In this document: one piece after another, positions 22,352 to 36,900 of the stretch | How positions within the stretch are numbered: position 1 is the first letter of the stretch | Layout: every line of letters begins with the position of its first letter | Assembly (NCBI GenBank): GCA_002104905.1 | Contig: MCFE01000595.1 | Span: 1-54,839 of the forward strand | Length of the DNA: 54,839 nucleotides | Direction: 5' to 3' | DNA from: Basidiobolus meristosporus CBS 931.73 | Taxonomy: Eukaryota > Basidiobolomycota > Basidiobolomycetes > Basidiobolales > Basidiobolaceae | Notes under the pieces: generated by a model | What the model saw: the letters and a program-made list of their open reading frames with translations, nothing else | Told to the model about the DNA's origin: nothing | The model's database searches: none | Program-made: the position numbers and the translations under genes

Positions 22352-25300
22352 ATGTCTGCATTGACTTCTGCAAGTACGTATTTCCACCAAACCCATATCA
22401 CCAAGTCATTTCCATAGTAACTATTTACTCTTGTATAGGTGGTGTTATATCTCTTCTTGATGAAACCGAGGAATTGCAAGTATACGCCCTAAGGAAACTT
22501 GACACAATTGTTGATCAGTTTTGGGCGGAAATTGCCGATGCTGTTTCGAAAATGTAAGATCCCGTCGGAGGCGTATTATCCCACCCAAATCCATTGTACT
22601 AACTCGATATTAAGCGAAATCTTGTTTGAAGATGAAGATTTCAAATATCGCCAACTTGCAGCCCTAGTAGCTTCAAAGGTAGCTTTATTTAGCTCGATGG
22701 AGGCTCTGGTTTGCCTTTCCTAAACTGTCTTGAATACAGGTTTACTATCATCTTGGAGAGTTTGACGATTCACTTACCTTTGCCCTGGGTGCTGGGGACC
22801 TTTTTGATATCTCATCAAAGACACAATACGTGGAAACCATTATTGGTATATATCTACAGTGCGCACATGTCATTGATTCCATCCCATTTACCGTCTGTTC
22901 TTATTTTCAGCTAAATGTATCGACAAATACATCACCCTTCGCGTACAGCAGCACGATGATCCTAGCAACCCCGTAGAAATTGACCCTAGACTTCAAAACG
23001 TCGTCGAGAAGATGTTCCATCGTTGCTTTGACGACCAAGAGTATAAGCAGGTAATGTGATAAACGGTTTGCAACAGGCAGTGTCATGTGACTCACCCGCA
23101 CTGTGCAGGCAATCGGTGTTTCATTAGAGTCCCGCCGACTAGACATACTCGAGGAGGCAATTAACAAGGGGGATGCCCATGAGCTTCTTCCGTATGTTCT
23201 TGATATCTCGATGACTTTGGTCCAAAACCTCGAGTTCCGCAACAAGGTGTTGCGCCTCCTGGTCAAACTCTATCAGAATTTGAACGAGCCTGATTACGTT
23301 TCCATCTGCCAATGCTTGGTTCACCTTAACGACCCGAAATCTAGCGCTCAACTTCTCCGCGAGTTGGCCGAAAAGGACGATGTATGTTCAGTGCAATCCT
23401 TCCATCTGCGATGGTTTTGCTGACCGTGCTTGCATTGCTGTAGGATCACCTGCTGATGGCTTACCAGATCGCCTTTGATCTCGAGGAGAATGCTACCCAA
23501 GACTTCTTGCGCCAAGTCGCCAGCGCACTCCCACAAGATGAGCCCGAACCAGCCGCTGGTGGCCAAAGTGACAATAGCATGGATGTTGATGAGAAGGCCA
23601 ACCTTCTTAGCGTGCCAACCGTGTACAAAAACATCCGCACCATTCTCGCTGGTGAACAGTCCATCAAGCTTCACCTGGAATTCTTGTTCCGCAACAACCA
23701 CACGGATTTGCTTATTTTGAAGAACACCAAGAACTCTCTTGAATCTCGCAACTCCATGTACCATTCTGCTGTCACCTTCTCCAATGCGTTCATGCATGCA
23801 GGTACCACTGTCGATGAGTTCCTGAGACAAAACCTAGAATGGCTTTCCCGTGCATCCAACTGGTCCAAGTTCAGTGCCACTGCAGGCTTGGGTGTTATTC
23901 ACAAGGGCCATATTAGCCAAGGTTTGGCATTATTGGCACCCTATCTCCCACAAGAGGGAGTTAGCGGCAGTGCCTATTCGGAGGGTGGCTCCTTATTTGC
24001 CCTTGGTTTGATTCACGCAAACCACGGCTCCAACGTATTGGAATACCTCACCAATGCTTTGAAGAACACACAAACTGAAGTTTTGCAACACGGTGCTTCT
24101 TTGGGTCTAGGTGTCGCTGGTATGGCCACCGCCAACGAGCAGATCTACGAAGATTTGAAGAATGTTTTGTTCAGCGATAGCGCTGTTGCTGGTGAAGCAG
24201 CTGGGCTCGCCATGGGTCTTGTTATGCTAGGCACTGCCTCTGAGAAGGCTTTGGATGAGATGCTGCAGTATGCACACGAAACTCAACACGAAAAGATCAT
24301 CCGTGGCTTGGCCATTGGTATGTCGCTCATCATGTATGGCAAGGAAGAGGAAGCCGACGGTTTAATCGAGCAGCTTACCCTTGATAAGGATTCTATTCTC
24401 CGTTATGGTGGAATTTACACCATTGCCATGGCTTACTGTGGTACTGGTAACAACCGTGCTATCAAGCGTTTGCTTCACGTCGCTGTTAGTGATGTCAACG
24501 ATGACGTTCGTCGCGCTGCTGTCACTGCTCTTGGTTTCTTGTTGTTCCGTACTCCACAACAGGTTCCTAGAATGGTCCAACTCTTGTCCGAAAGTTTCAA
24601 TCCCCATGTCCGTTACGGAGCTACATTAGCTCTCGGTATCTCCTGCGCCGGTACCGGATTGAGAGAAGCTATTGAACTCCTTGAACCCATGACCAAGGAT
24701 CCAGTTGACTACGTTCGTCAGGGTGCGCTCATCTCTTTGGCTATGATTCTCATCCAACAGAACGAGGCCACCAATCCCAAGGTCACCAGCATCCGCAAAC
24801 TGTTTGAGAAGATCATTGGAGATAAACACGAGGACGCAATGGCCAAGTTCGGTGCAGTCCTTGCCCAAGGTATCATCGACGCCGGTGGTCGCAATGTAAC
24901 AATCTCGTTGCAATCGCGCTCTGGCCACTCCAATATGTCAGCTATTGTAGGCATGGCCATCTTCACACAGTTCTGGTTCTGGTTCCCTCTTACACACTTC
25001 CTTTCACTTGCCTTCACACCAACCGGCTTGATCGGATTGAACAAGGATCTCCAAATCCCCAAGTTCCAATTTGTCTCCAATGCCAGACCCTCTTTGTTCG
25101 CCTACCCTGCTCCTACCAAGCCTGCTACCACCAGCGTAGTCGAGAAGGTGGCTACTGCTGTGCTCTCCACCACCGCTAAGGCCAAGGCACGTGCCAAGAA
25201 GAACGAAAAGGAAAAGGCTGCGTCTGAACCCGAGCTAATGGATACGGATGATAAAAAAGAGAAGGAAGAAAAGGAAGAAAAGAAACCACGCAAGAAGAAG

Positions 25301-25561
25301 GAAGAATCCTTTGAGGTGCTAGAGAATATGGCTCGCGTTGTTCCTTCTCAATTGAAGTATATCGCTTTCAAGGAGGATTCACGCTATACCCCACTAAAGA
25401 AGGGAGTCGTTGGTGGTATTGTCATGCTCAAGGATACCAACCCAGGGGCCGAAGAAGAATTGATGCAGCTCAGTGTTCCTACCGTCGAGGCTTCAGCAAC
25501 CACTGTTGATGAAGAAGAGGCAGCGCCACCAGAGCCTTTCGAATACCCCTTTGAGAACTAA
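22352..25561 (+). CDS. RPN2: 26S proteasome regulatory subunit RPN2 (PSMD1)
   Basis: Seven exons: 22352-22373, 22439-22553, 22615-22678, 22740-22845, 22911-23050, 23109-23381, 23444-25561, giving 945 aa, close to the ~950 of the family. The N-terminus reads [22 protein letters not shown], and helical-repeat segments such as [20 protein letters not shown] follow. The proteasome/cyclosome repeats occupy roughly the middle ([69 protein letters not shown]). [20 protein letters not shown] and a KEKE-rich acidic/basic tract precede the C-terminal [12 protein letters not shown]2 is a base scaffold of the 19S particle that docks ubiquitin receptors. The first exon is only 22 nt; its start was chosen because MSALTSAS joins directly to the conserved GVISLLDE. 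Confidence 0.96.
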
Positions 25562-26864
25562 ATCCACACTAAAGCTATACGATTTCTCGTCATATCTAAT
25601 TTCCCCCACTATCTCCCCCCTCTTTCTCTTGTATAAACAGCCTTGAATGTTTCAAGAAACCTCTTTCCCATGTTCTTTTGCCACTATAGGATCAATGTCG
25701 TTTTTCTTTTTATCACTCACCATGTATCCCTTTAACCCATGTGATATCTCACTTGGCTACCAACATACATTTTTTATTCTTGATAAAGAGCTAAAAACGA
25801 AGATTATATATGCATGCACACACACTCCAATTGAATTGGCTAATTATAACTTTAACTTGAACTAACCTTTAATCTCTAATAGTAGCACATCATCAGGTCA
25901 GAGAGGAGATAACCGCCATCCATTTAAAGCACAGATCGGCTACATATAGGAGGGGCCAGGAGGACTGTAGAGGGATCGGAAATTACTGACATTAATCCAG
26001 ATCAGGAAGAGCTGGAGTTGGTGCTGGATACCCAATCATATCTCATCTTCAAACCGTGCTCGCTATGGCCTTCAGTTGCATGGTGCCGAGGTAGCACACG
26101 TTGGACAAACGGTGTTTGCTGAGTTGGAAGTAAAATCGAAAATATGAAACAATATTCCATGCTCATGGACCCAAACAATACCGCAATCATCCCTTTTTTT
26201 TCTCCTTTTTTTCAAACTCCCCAAACGACGCCATTGATTGGCCAGAATCGCGTGATCGTCTTCGCGATGATGGATCAACGCGAAATATTCAATCACGACG
26301 GAGATAGAGATCTTAGTCGGGTTGATGAAACAAATCAGTGGTGCCAGTTTTCGAATACCTGTGTTGTAGAATGACGCCAAGTGGTTGGATAGAACTCTGG
26401 GGAATATGAACACACATGTTCACGCCTTGAATCATCGACTACAGATAGAGATTGAGAAAGCGAAGTTATCTGATTGGCTACTTGAATGGCTCATTTGGAT
26501 TGCGTTCTCAATATTGTAAAGGGAATGAGCTACCCTTCCGTCTTAATCATCAAGCTTATTTTCTTGTCTATTTACTGCGCGCACCTTCTTACTACTTCCA
26601 GTGACCTTTTAGCTCAGGACTTTATCCAATCTTTCCTTTGTTGAAACACTTAGCTTCCCCACCTAGCAGAGCCAACGCTCAATAGGTGTCATCTTATTTT
26701 CTCTCCATCCCTTGGCGCATATAACACTTATAGGTCAGGATTACGTTGGGCAATTTCTTGATTAGTTTCCAAGCTGTTCTCTACTTCCCAACGTCAGCAG
26801 AGATATATTTATACGAAAAGAATTACGTATACATCGCTTAGTATTTTCTGTTCACCATTTGACA
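25562..26864. other. Intergenic region upstream of WEE1-like kinase
   Basis: A 1.3-kb spacer between RPN2 and the kinase start. Small open frames occur on both strands (for example 26072-26413 minus) but show no domains. The long spacer may hold the control region of the cell-cycle kinase; this is inference. Confidence 0.45.
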
Positions 26865-29106
<2,242 letters not shown>

Positions 29107-30218
29107 GCCTGAGGGGACAGGGTTTTAGCGATCTTGATCAATCATGAGCTTATATCTATCCTGTTTATTCACGAATCACGTTTTCATCTTTGCCCTCTTC
29201 CCCTTTCGAGTTATATTTTTATCGCCCTCATTTCCCACGGCCCACTCAGCCTTCCTTCTCTTATTTCAATAACGAGCAGGGCCGAATTATTGTTGAGTAG
29301 TGACAACTTTAGGCCACGCGCCTTTGGAGTTCTCGACAGCATACACAGCCGATATTCTTGCGCTCTTCAAGGGACCGGGCCTCCGCTGTAAGCTTCTCCG
29401 AGTTCATCCTGGTCTTCCCGTGGTGACTCCTATCCGATCTGTTCGAGCAGACATGGGATGATGGAGGTGTCCATTGAGGCACGCCAAGTCGAGACTCCAG
29501 GACCTCGCAAACAATTTCTCGGGGGTCCTGATGTACCTCACCACCAAGGGGTGCCAACCACGCAACTCGACATGTTTTGGTAGCACCCTATTGGGCGGAT
29601 CCTCATCCATGGTTTATTTTCTTATGTATGTATGTATATTAGGTTAGAGCTTTTCAACAACTTGAGCGACTGTTTCCCAACGTATTTAATATTTCCACCA
29701 CATTTATTCATACTCATCGAATCATTCCCGGTCATAATAGAACATTTCGTTTCAACCATTTTAAAATTCGGGCTCACAATCGCATTCGCATCTGCATCTG
29801 CATCCACCTCCACCTCCACCTCCACATCCACATCCACATCCACATTGACTTCCATTTTCGGTCCCACATGGTGTGGGTGTGCTGCTGGCACATCCTGAGA
29901 TAATAAGTTCCAAGATGGTATAGTCCCTTAGTCATTCGTATCACGACGTGGACAGCAGATTGGCACAAAAATTGCGGGGTTCGTCGGAATTGTCGGGTCA
30001 CTTAATATACATGTAAATTGGCTCGACGTGATGGTAAGCTCATGTGTCCAATATATCTTAATAAGCAGCAAATGAATTAGGCAGTTACCAATATCACGGT
30101 GCGGATAAACTTCGGTCAGAAGATGAGGTTCATCCAGAGGTTCCTGTATAAATCGTACGGGCGGGGGACGGCGGGTCTGGAGCGTATCAACCACAGTCCA
30201 TAATTTCACAACTCCCTC
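29107..30218. other. Intergenic region between WEE1 and acyl-CoA ligase
   Basis: A 1.1-kb region. 29280-29610 is more GC-rich and has overlapping open frames on the minus strand (29404-29610 and 29309-29557) that I cannot assign to any family. A hexanucleotide microsatellite follows at 29780-29846. A small unrecognised gene on the minus strand cannot be excluded. Confidence 0.4.
29780..29846. repeat. Hexanucleotide microsatellite
   Basis: Imperfect hexamers in blocks: GCATCT repeats, then CCACCT repeats, then CCACAT repeats. On the minus strand they would encode alternating Asp/Val/Glu/Ala residues in a short open frame, which I judge incidental. Confidence 0.85.
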
Positions 30219-32067
30219 ATGATCTTCACCTCCAAACTTCCCGCCATCCAAGTGCCTAGCCTGGACCTTTTCACATTCCTGCTGGACTCCCCCAAGGATA
30301 TCCCGGAGTCCCGACCCTTGCTCATCAACGGGGCTTCCGGACGGAGTTACACCTTGTCCCAGTTGAGGAGCAATTCCTTGGCATTCGGGGCGGGTCTGGC
30401 GAAGGACTACGGGGTGAAGCGCGGGGACGTCCTGGCCCTGTTCACCCCCAACATAGTAAGTCGACCGGCACTTGGCCCATGTTCATCCATCTGATCTCCC
30501 CTTCATGCTTTGTAGACCGAGTACTCCACCATTTGTCTGGGTGCGTTCGCGGCGGGCGCAACGGTCACCACAGCGAATCCTGCCTACACTGCAGCCGAAT
30601 TGGCCCACCAACTGGGCCAGACGAAGCCCAAGGTGATCGTCACCCTGTCCGGCCTGGTTGGCACGGTAAAGCAGGCCATGGAGATTGCCCAGGTCGAATT
30701 ACAGATCATCCTCTACGACATGGTGGCCGACAGCCCTGGGGAAATTTCTTCGAGTTGGTGGAGAAGGAGGTCGAGAGGCCGTTCGAACGCGTGAAGCTGA
30801 CCGACCGGGATATCGCATACATCTGTTACTCCTCGGGAACATCAGGTACCCAATTCATCCCATCCATGACCACGTCCCACCTGATCCACCCACCCACCCA
30901 CCTAACCAACCCGCCGCTCACCTTTTCCACTTCCAGGTAAGCCCAAGGGGGTCCAGTTGACCCATCGAAACCTGGTGGCGAACGTGCTTCAGCAGTCGGT
31001 GCTGTACGACGACAAAGAGGAGGTCACCATACTTGGGGTGCTCCCCTTCTTCCACATCTTCGGCCTCTGCTGCATCCTACACACCCCGTTGTACAAGGGG
31101 ATGCCGGTGGTGACGATGGAGAAGTTCGACCTGGTGGAGTTCCTGACCTGTATCCAGAAGTACCGGGTCACCATGACCACCATCGTGCCACCTATCGCCC
31201 TCGCCTTGGCCAGACACCCCATCGTCAAGAAGTTCGACATTAGCTCGCTGGAGAACGTGGTCTGCGGCGCGGCCCCGCTGAGCAGGGATTTGAGCAAGGA
31301 ACTGCAGGTGGCCACTCGCGGCGGGACCATCAATCAAGGCTACGGTATGACCGAAACCTCGCCCGTGGTCGCTGTGTGCATGCCTGGGGAGGAGGTCCAC
31401 GGGTCGATCGGAATCTTGGCGCCCAGCGTGGAGGCGAAGATCCTGGGCGAGGACGGAAAAGGTAACGAGACCGCCCACCCGCTGCAGGTGTTCTACCACC
31501 CCTCGCTTCACCTCGGAACTAACCCGATCGATTTTTCCCACCAGAGCTTGGCCGAACAAGGAGGGGGAGTTGTGCGTCCGTGGGCCCAATATCATGCTGG
31601 GTTATCTGAACAACCCCGAGGCCACCACGGAGGTCATCGATCAAGACGGGTTCCTGCATACCGGGGACGTGGCGAAGGTGGACGAGGACGGGCATTTCTT
31701 CATCACCGATCGTCTAAAGGAACTGATCAAGTACAAGGGATTCCAGGTGGCCCCAGCCGAGTTGGAGGCCCTGCTTCTTACCCATCCGGCGGTGGTGGAC
31801 GTTGCGGTCATCCCGCTGAACAAGCCCGAGGAGGCGACCGAGGTGCCGCTGGCGTATGTGGTGGTGAGGGAAAATGTTCCGGAAAGCGCCGAGGTGGCCA
31901 AGGATATCATGAGGTTCGTCAGCAAGAATGTGGTCTCCTACAAGAAATTGAGAGGCGGGGTCCGTTTCATCAAAAGCATCCCCAAGAACTCCTCCGGGAA
32001 GATCCTGCGCAGAAACTTGAAGGACTTGGTGAACCAGGAGAAGCCATCCCCGAAGGCCAAGCTTTAA
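30219..32067 (+). CDS. 4-coumarate:CoA ligase-like acyl-CoA synthetase, probably peroxisomal, with an apparent 1-nt frameshift
   Basis: Four exons: 30219-30455, 30516-30845, 30937-31461, 31547-32067, ~537 aa once the shift is allowed for. This is an ANL-superfamily adenylate-forming enzyme with the AMP-binding signature [46 protein letters not shown], the hinge [17 protein letters not shown], and the C-terminal catalytic Lys in [11 protein letters not shown]. It ends AKL, a type-1 peroxisomal targeting signal. It likely activates an aryl- or fatty-acid as CoA thioester. Within exon 2 the frame changes near 30739 (CCTGGGGAAAT): one extra G in the GGGG run would restore VADSP to [11 protein letters not shown]. 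That may be a sequencing error or a real inactivating deletion. The exon 4 acceptor (CAGAG) was chosen to keep frame. Confidence 0.85.
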
Positions 32068-32219
32068 TTATACCCATTCTATTCCCCACGTAGAGAGATT
32101 CTAAGCACTTGTACCAAACACTACATAAACTTTATTTCCTTCGAAAGATGGGCGGCATGTTGGATGTGTGCGTGTGTGTGAGTGGCGGGACGGGTCAGGT
32201 CAGGGTAGGCAGTGTGGGG
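32068..32219. other. Convergent 3' region
   Basis: A 152-bp spacer between the stop codons of the convergent acyl-CoA ligase and ARV1 genes. No other feature seen. Confidence 0.6.
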
Positions 32220-33328
32220 TCATATGGTCAAGAGAATCGCCATCAGCGAGCTGTTCGTGAGCTGAATGTAGAGCATCTGGGCCATCAACTTGATCGCCAG
32301 CCCGCAGAGCATCACCAACGTGGTGCGTAAATACCCGAAATCTAAGAAAACTGGCCACGAGTTGAGCATGTTGTTCCTTGGGACGATGGATGCGGTTGAA
32401 CGGGGTACCTGAAAGAGCCTCCAGATTGGAGGCGAACACGAAAACGCTCAACAGCCAAGAGTACTCCAACTCGTTGTAGTCCCAGATCACCATGAGGATT
32501 AGCAGCAGCTTCCCGAAGCTTGAAATGATCAGCGCCATGGATACGTAGTTGTACCTGTGGAATGTGGGTCAAGAAATGTTGCATGACCGTTCTCTAAGGG
32601 GAAGTTAGACCGCGACATACTTGATGATTGCGTATTTGCGTCCAAGGCAGAAGCCGACGGCCAAGCGTACTCCGAATTGATAGGCGAGAAATTCTGGCGA
32701 AAAACCCGGTTGGTCAGTGATGGTTCGGGTGGGGACAGGGCTAGTGGTAAACGAGGAGGGTACCGATAAGGCACAGGGCCAGTATATAGATATATTGTAG
32801 GTACAGCGGCTGGTCGCCGAAGGAAAATTTGGTCTTCTCGTAATACCGTTCTAGTTTAAACCACTTGATGTCTTGTGGAGTTAAGGTCGACCCGTTTCGT
32901 CAGGGGCATATAGTCAGTAACAACCAGGTGGTAAAGGATACAAACATCGAACAGGATGAGTAAAATGCCAAGCTTCAGCACGCTGGGCTGTTCAGAGGGG
33001 TAAATGTGAGAGATAGATTCAACAACACGGTGTAAGATGGGGACCTACGTGAATTCCTTGATCTTTGTAGTCCAATCTGTTGAATAGTATATGCCGATAC
33101 ACTTGGGGTTTGAACAGCAACAGGTCGATGAAAATGATGACTGCGTCGTGCTCCACGTATTTATCTACGAAATTCTTACAATTCTCCTGTTCCACTTCTG
33201 GTTAGCATCAAGAAGTCAGGGTTATGCTGGTTGAAGACACTTACGCACTGGGTCAGACGTATGTTCCCTCTGCTATACTCCATGTATAGCGTGGACACGG
33301 GAGTACCGCATTCTACACATGTAGGCAT
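32220..33328 (-). CDS. ARV1: ARV1-type ER lipid/sterol homeostasis protein
   Basis: Seven exons: complement(32220-32341, 32409-32554, 32621-32693, 32764-32863, 32946-32987, 33049-33186, 33245-33328), giving 234 aa from MPTCVECG. An in-frame ATG at 33388 would add 20 residues. The N-terminal ARV1 homology domain has two CxxC pairs (CVEC...CENC) forming a zinc-ribbon-like site, then [28 protein letters not shown], the family's most conserved stretch. Several hydrophobic segments follow ([43 protein letters not shown]), so it is an integral ER membrane protein. ARV1 influences sterol distribution and GPI-anchor synthesis. Seven exons in ~1.1 kb is dense. The intron 32864-32945 acceptor (ATCAAG) was selected among alternatives because it preserves phase. 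Confidence 0.9.
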
Positions 33329-33906
33329 GCTTGACACTTGTGCAGTTAGAGGGATTGGTGGGGCATACCATCTGGCGGCGATTGTCATTCATCAGTGGGC
33401 CCTGGCAAAATGGGAAAATCCACCAAATCAAAACCAGACGGAGAAAAGTGATTAAGTTGGTGTTTCGAGGTTAAATTAGGATTGTTTCGTAGACGAGGTT
33501 CCGGTGGCTCATCTAAGGAGACGCCTGTCCGATCCAGATCCGTGTCCTCCAATGTTGATACAGACGAGGAAAAACAAAGCGGGTGATTGGTTGGGATGGG
33601 ATTGTTTACTGTTGTTCTGTTTGTTTATTTTCCTTCAATCAAGTTATCACCATTCGACGCAACTACTTATAGAGGCTTGCGCTCGGCTCTCTCTCATCAG
33701 AGGTTCCATTTACCAGCAGATTTCCGTTATCACGATTACTCCTACCTCGGGAAATTTCTCCTTTACATCGCCCTTCACACGGCTCCGTCTTCACACGCAA
33801 CCTTGCAACCCATTTCTGTAGTACAGGGTCCTTTCGAAACATACAAAGAAGTTCAGTGAACCATAGACCTAACCTTACCCACCATCACCCACACCGCTGA
33901 ACCCAA
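33329..33906. other. Divergent promoter region ARV1 / HMMR-like gene
   Basis: A 578-bp spacer (or ~520 bp if ARV1 starts at 33388) between divergent genes. It is pyrimidine-rich toward the plus-strand gene. No further gene recognised. Confidence 0.5.
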
Positions 33907-36900
33907 ATGTTCTCCACCTCCAAACGATTCAATGAAAAAGGTAAAGGAAACTTCACTTACATTAGTATCCCCCTTGTATTCACATTCGTCCTCTGGCATA
34001 GCGGTCATGTCCACCCCAGGCCCCGGGGAGTACAATGTCACTGCACCGAATACCGACAAATACAAGAAATACGGCTTCCTGCACAAGTCCAGACGCTTCA
34101 CCGAAGCCGAAAAAGGTGAGCTTACAATTATCAGATGGATGTTTACCTCGAGTGGTTCGCTGAAACTTGTTCCCAGAGGACTACGGCATAGGGGAATACA
34201 CAGAAGCCCCCGTTCCCGAGAGCGCACGCAAGCCACCATCCAGGCCCAACTCGGCATTGTCCCAGCATCCCACGAAATCCATCGACGAAATCAGATACAA
34301 GAAAGAGGTGGATAGGTGGAAGGAGAAGTACGACAAACAAAATCTTCAGCACGAGAAGGAGATCGAACACCTTGAGGAGAAGGCTCGCAAACTCGAGCTT
34401 CAATATCACAACGCCGTTAAGGAGAAGAATAGTATCGTCGGCCAAATTGCCACCAAGGAGAGCGAGATACAAGAGTTGACCATCAGACACGATCGATTGA
34501 AATCCAACGTAAGCCTTTGCTCTTCCTTAAATCCCTGTCTCGCCTTACTAAACACCTTCCCTTGCATAGCTTGAGAAGGCGGAAAAATCCGCCCAATCAT
34601 TGATGGACAAAGGTCCCAAGTCGGTAATGCTTCAGAAGCGAATCGATGAGCTTGAAAAGCAAGTGGGCAAGTTACGTGCTACAGCAGAAAAAGCAGAGAA
34701 ATCCAAAGAAAAATACGCTGCCGAGCACAGCTCACTCAAAAGTACCATTGATGAGCTCAAGCGTGAGCTAGAGCAGAAGTCGGCCGAGCTTCAATCCACC
34801 AAAGACGAGTTGCAGAGCGTCCAAAGCGAAAACCAGCAAGAGATCGAGTCGCTGGTGAAGCAGAAGGACCAATTGGTCGAGGCCCATGCCAAGGAGATTG
34901 AAAAGATTCAAAAATCCTTGGAGTCCGCAAGCAGCGAACTTCGTGAAATCCAGTCGGAGCTTGAGCAGCGGGATGAGGTGATCGAGATCTTGGAAGAGGA
35001 GAAAAGACAGACGGAAATGCAGATGGATCAGTTGAAATCCGACCATGTCCAGGAAATCACCAACATCCAACAGAGCCTCGAGTCCGTACAGCAGGAGTTG
35101 GCTGATGAGAAGCGTGCTCTCACCGAACTTCAGGCCCAACACGCGCAGGAAATCTCCGAACTCAAAGCGAAGCTTGAAGATAGTCGCCAAGAAACCTCCG
35201 ACCAGATTGCCGAAATTGCCAAGCTCGGCACAGAACACGCCAAGGAGATCGAGTACTTGGAGCAAACTCTCCAGGAGGCCCAGGATACCTTAGAGAAGGA
35301 GCAAACGGAATGGGCTGGAGCACGTGACTCGTACGAGCTTGAAAAATCCCAACTGACCAGTTCCATCAGTGAACTGGAATCGGCTCAAGAAACGCTAGAG
35401 AAGCTCAATCAGCAGCTGACTCGGGACAAGGCCGAGCTTGAAAGTGAATTCCAAGAAAAGCGTGCTCAATATGAAGGCCAAATCGAGTCACTAAATCAAG
35501 GCTTGGAAGAATCCAAAGTGTTGTACGAGGAGCTTGACAACGCTAGAGCTAGACAAAATGCCGAATTCGAAGCGAAGGTCAGTGCTCTAGAGATCCGGTT
35601 GGTGGAGCTGCAGTCGCTCTCCGAGAATGACAAGACCGGCCTGATGAAAGAAATCGAATCTCTAAACGAGAAAATTGTGGGCATCTCCCTTGAGCGTGAG
35701 AATTTGAACGCCCAATACGTACAAGAGCTATCCAATAAGGAGCAGCAAATCGCTACCTTGGAACAGAATCTGGAGTCGTCAGAGGCTACCCGTGTTCAGA
35801 AGGAGAGATCCTGGGCCGAGGAGAAAGAAACCCTGGAGACTCGCATTAGCGATCTGGAAACACAAAAAGATCAACTTCTCCAGGATATCACCAACCTTCG
35901 CCAAGAAATGGTTGACGAGCAATCCCGCCAAGCGAGCATCATTGAAGACTTGCAAGCCAGGCTCCAGCAAGAAGCCGCCTCTCGTCAAAAGGAAACCAAG
36001 AGCTGGGCCAAGGAAAAGAAATCCATCCTCAACAAGCATAAGGAAGAGCTGGAACATCTTCAAGAATCGCACGACAAGCTAATTGGGGACATGGAGGAGG
36101 AGACCAACCAACAGTCGGCCGCCATTGACGAGTTGAAGACTCAACTGCAACAGGAAACCGAAAGCCGTAAGAAATCCAAGAAGCAGTGGTCTTCGGAGAA
36201 ACAAACCCTCCTCGCGGAGCATGCTCAGGAGTTGGAATCCATCCGTGACTCGCACCAACAAGAGATCGACGATTTGCAGCTAACCGTATCCGACCTTCAG
36301 GCTGCGATCGAAGAAACGAATCAGAATTTGGCTCAGTCCGCCGAATCCCACAACGAAGAAAGCACCAAACTTCAGGGGACCATCGAAGAGTTGGAAGCGG
36401 ACCTAGCCCAGGCCAGAGACACCTTGACCAAGAAAACCGAGGAGTACGATCAAGAGATCGCCTCGAAGAAAAAGAAGATCAAGTCGCTGAAGAAAGAGCT
36501 TCAAGAGTCCAACGACCAATACTCTAGACAATCCCAGGAACTACAAAATAGCATCGAGCACCTCAACACTGAGCTGGAAGGAAGCCAGGCGACCATCACC
36601 TCTCTCCAGGAGCAGGTCGAAGAGCTCGAGAGCACCATCGAACAACTGAACCAATCCCTTGAAGAGCTTCAGCAATCAAGCGCCAAGGAAATTCAAGATT
36701 TGAACGAGGAAATCGACGGCACCAAGAAAGAATATCAAGAATATCAGGCGGCAAAGACTTCAGAAATCCAGGAGCTCAATGGAACCGTGGAAAAGATGAC
36801 CCTCCAACTGGAACAGCAACTGGAATCCAGCACCAAGCAAGTCGATGAGCTCAACACTGAGCTCGAGCGGATCAGCAAAGAATTCGATGAGCATCGGGAT

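Noticed and set aside
29622-29898. Asp/Val/Glu repeat protein on the minus strand at the microsatellite
   Set aside because: The repeat peptide is a product of the hexanucleotide array; no conserved flank, splice site or promoter supports a gene.
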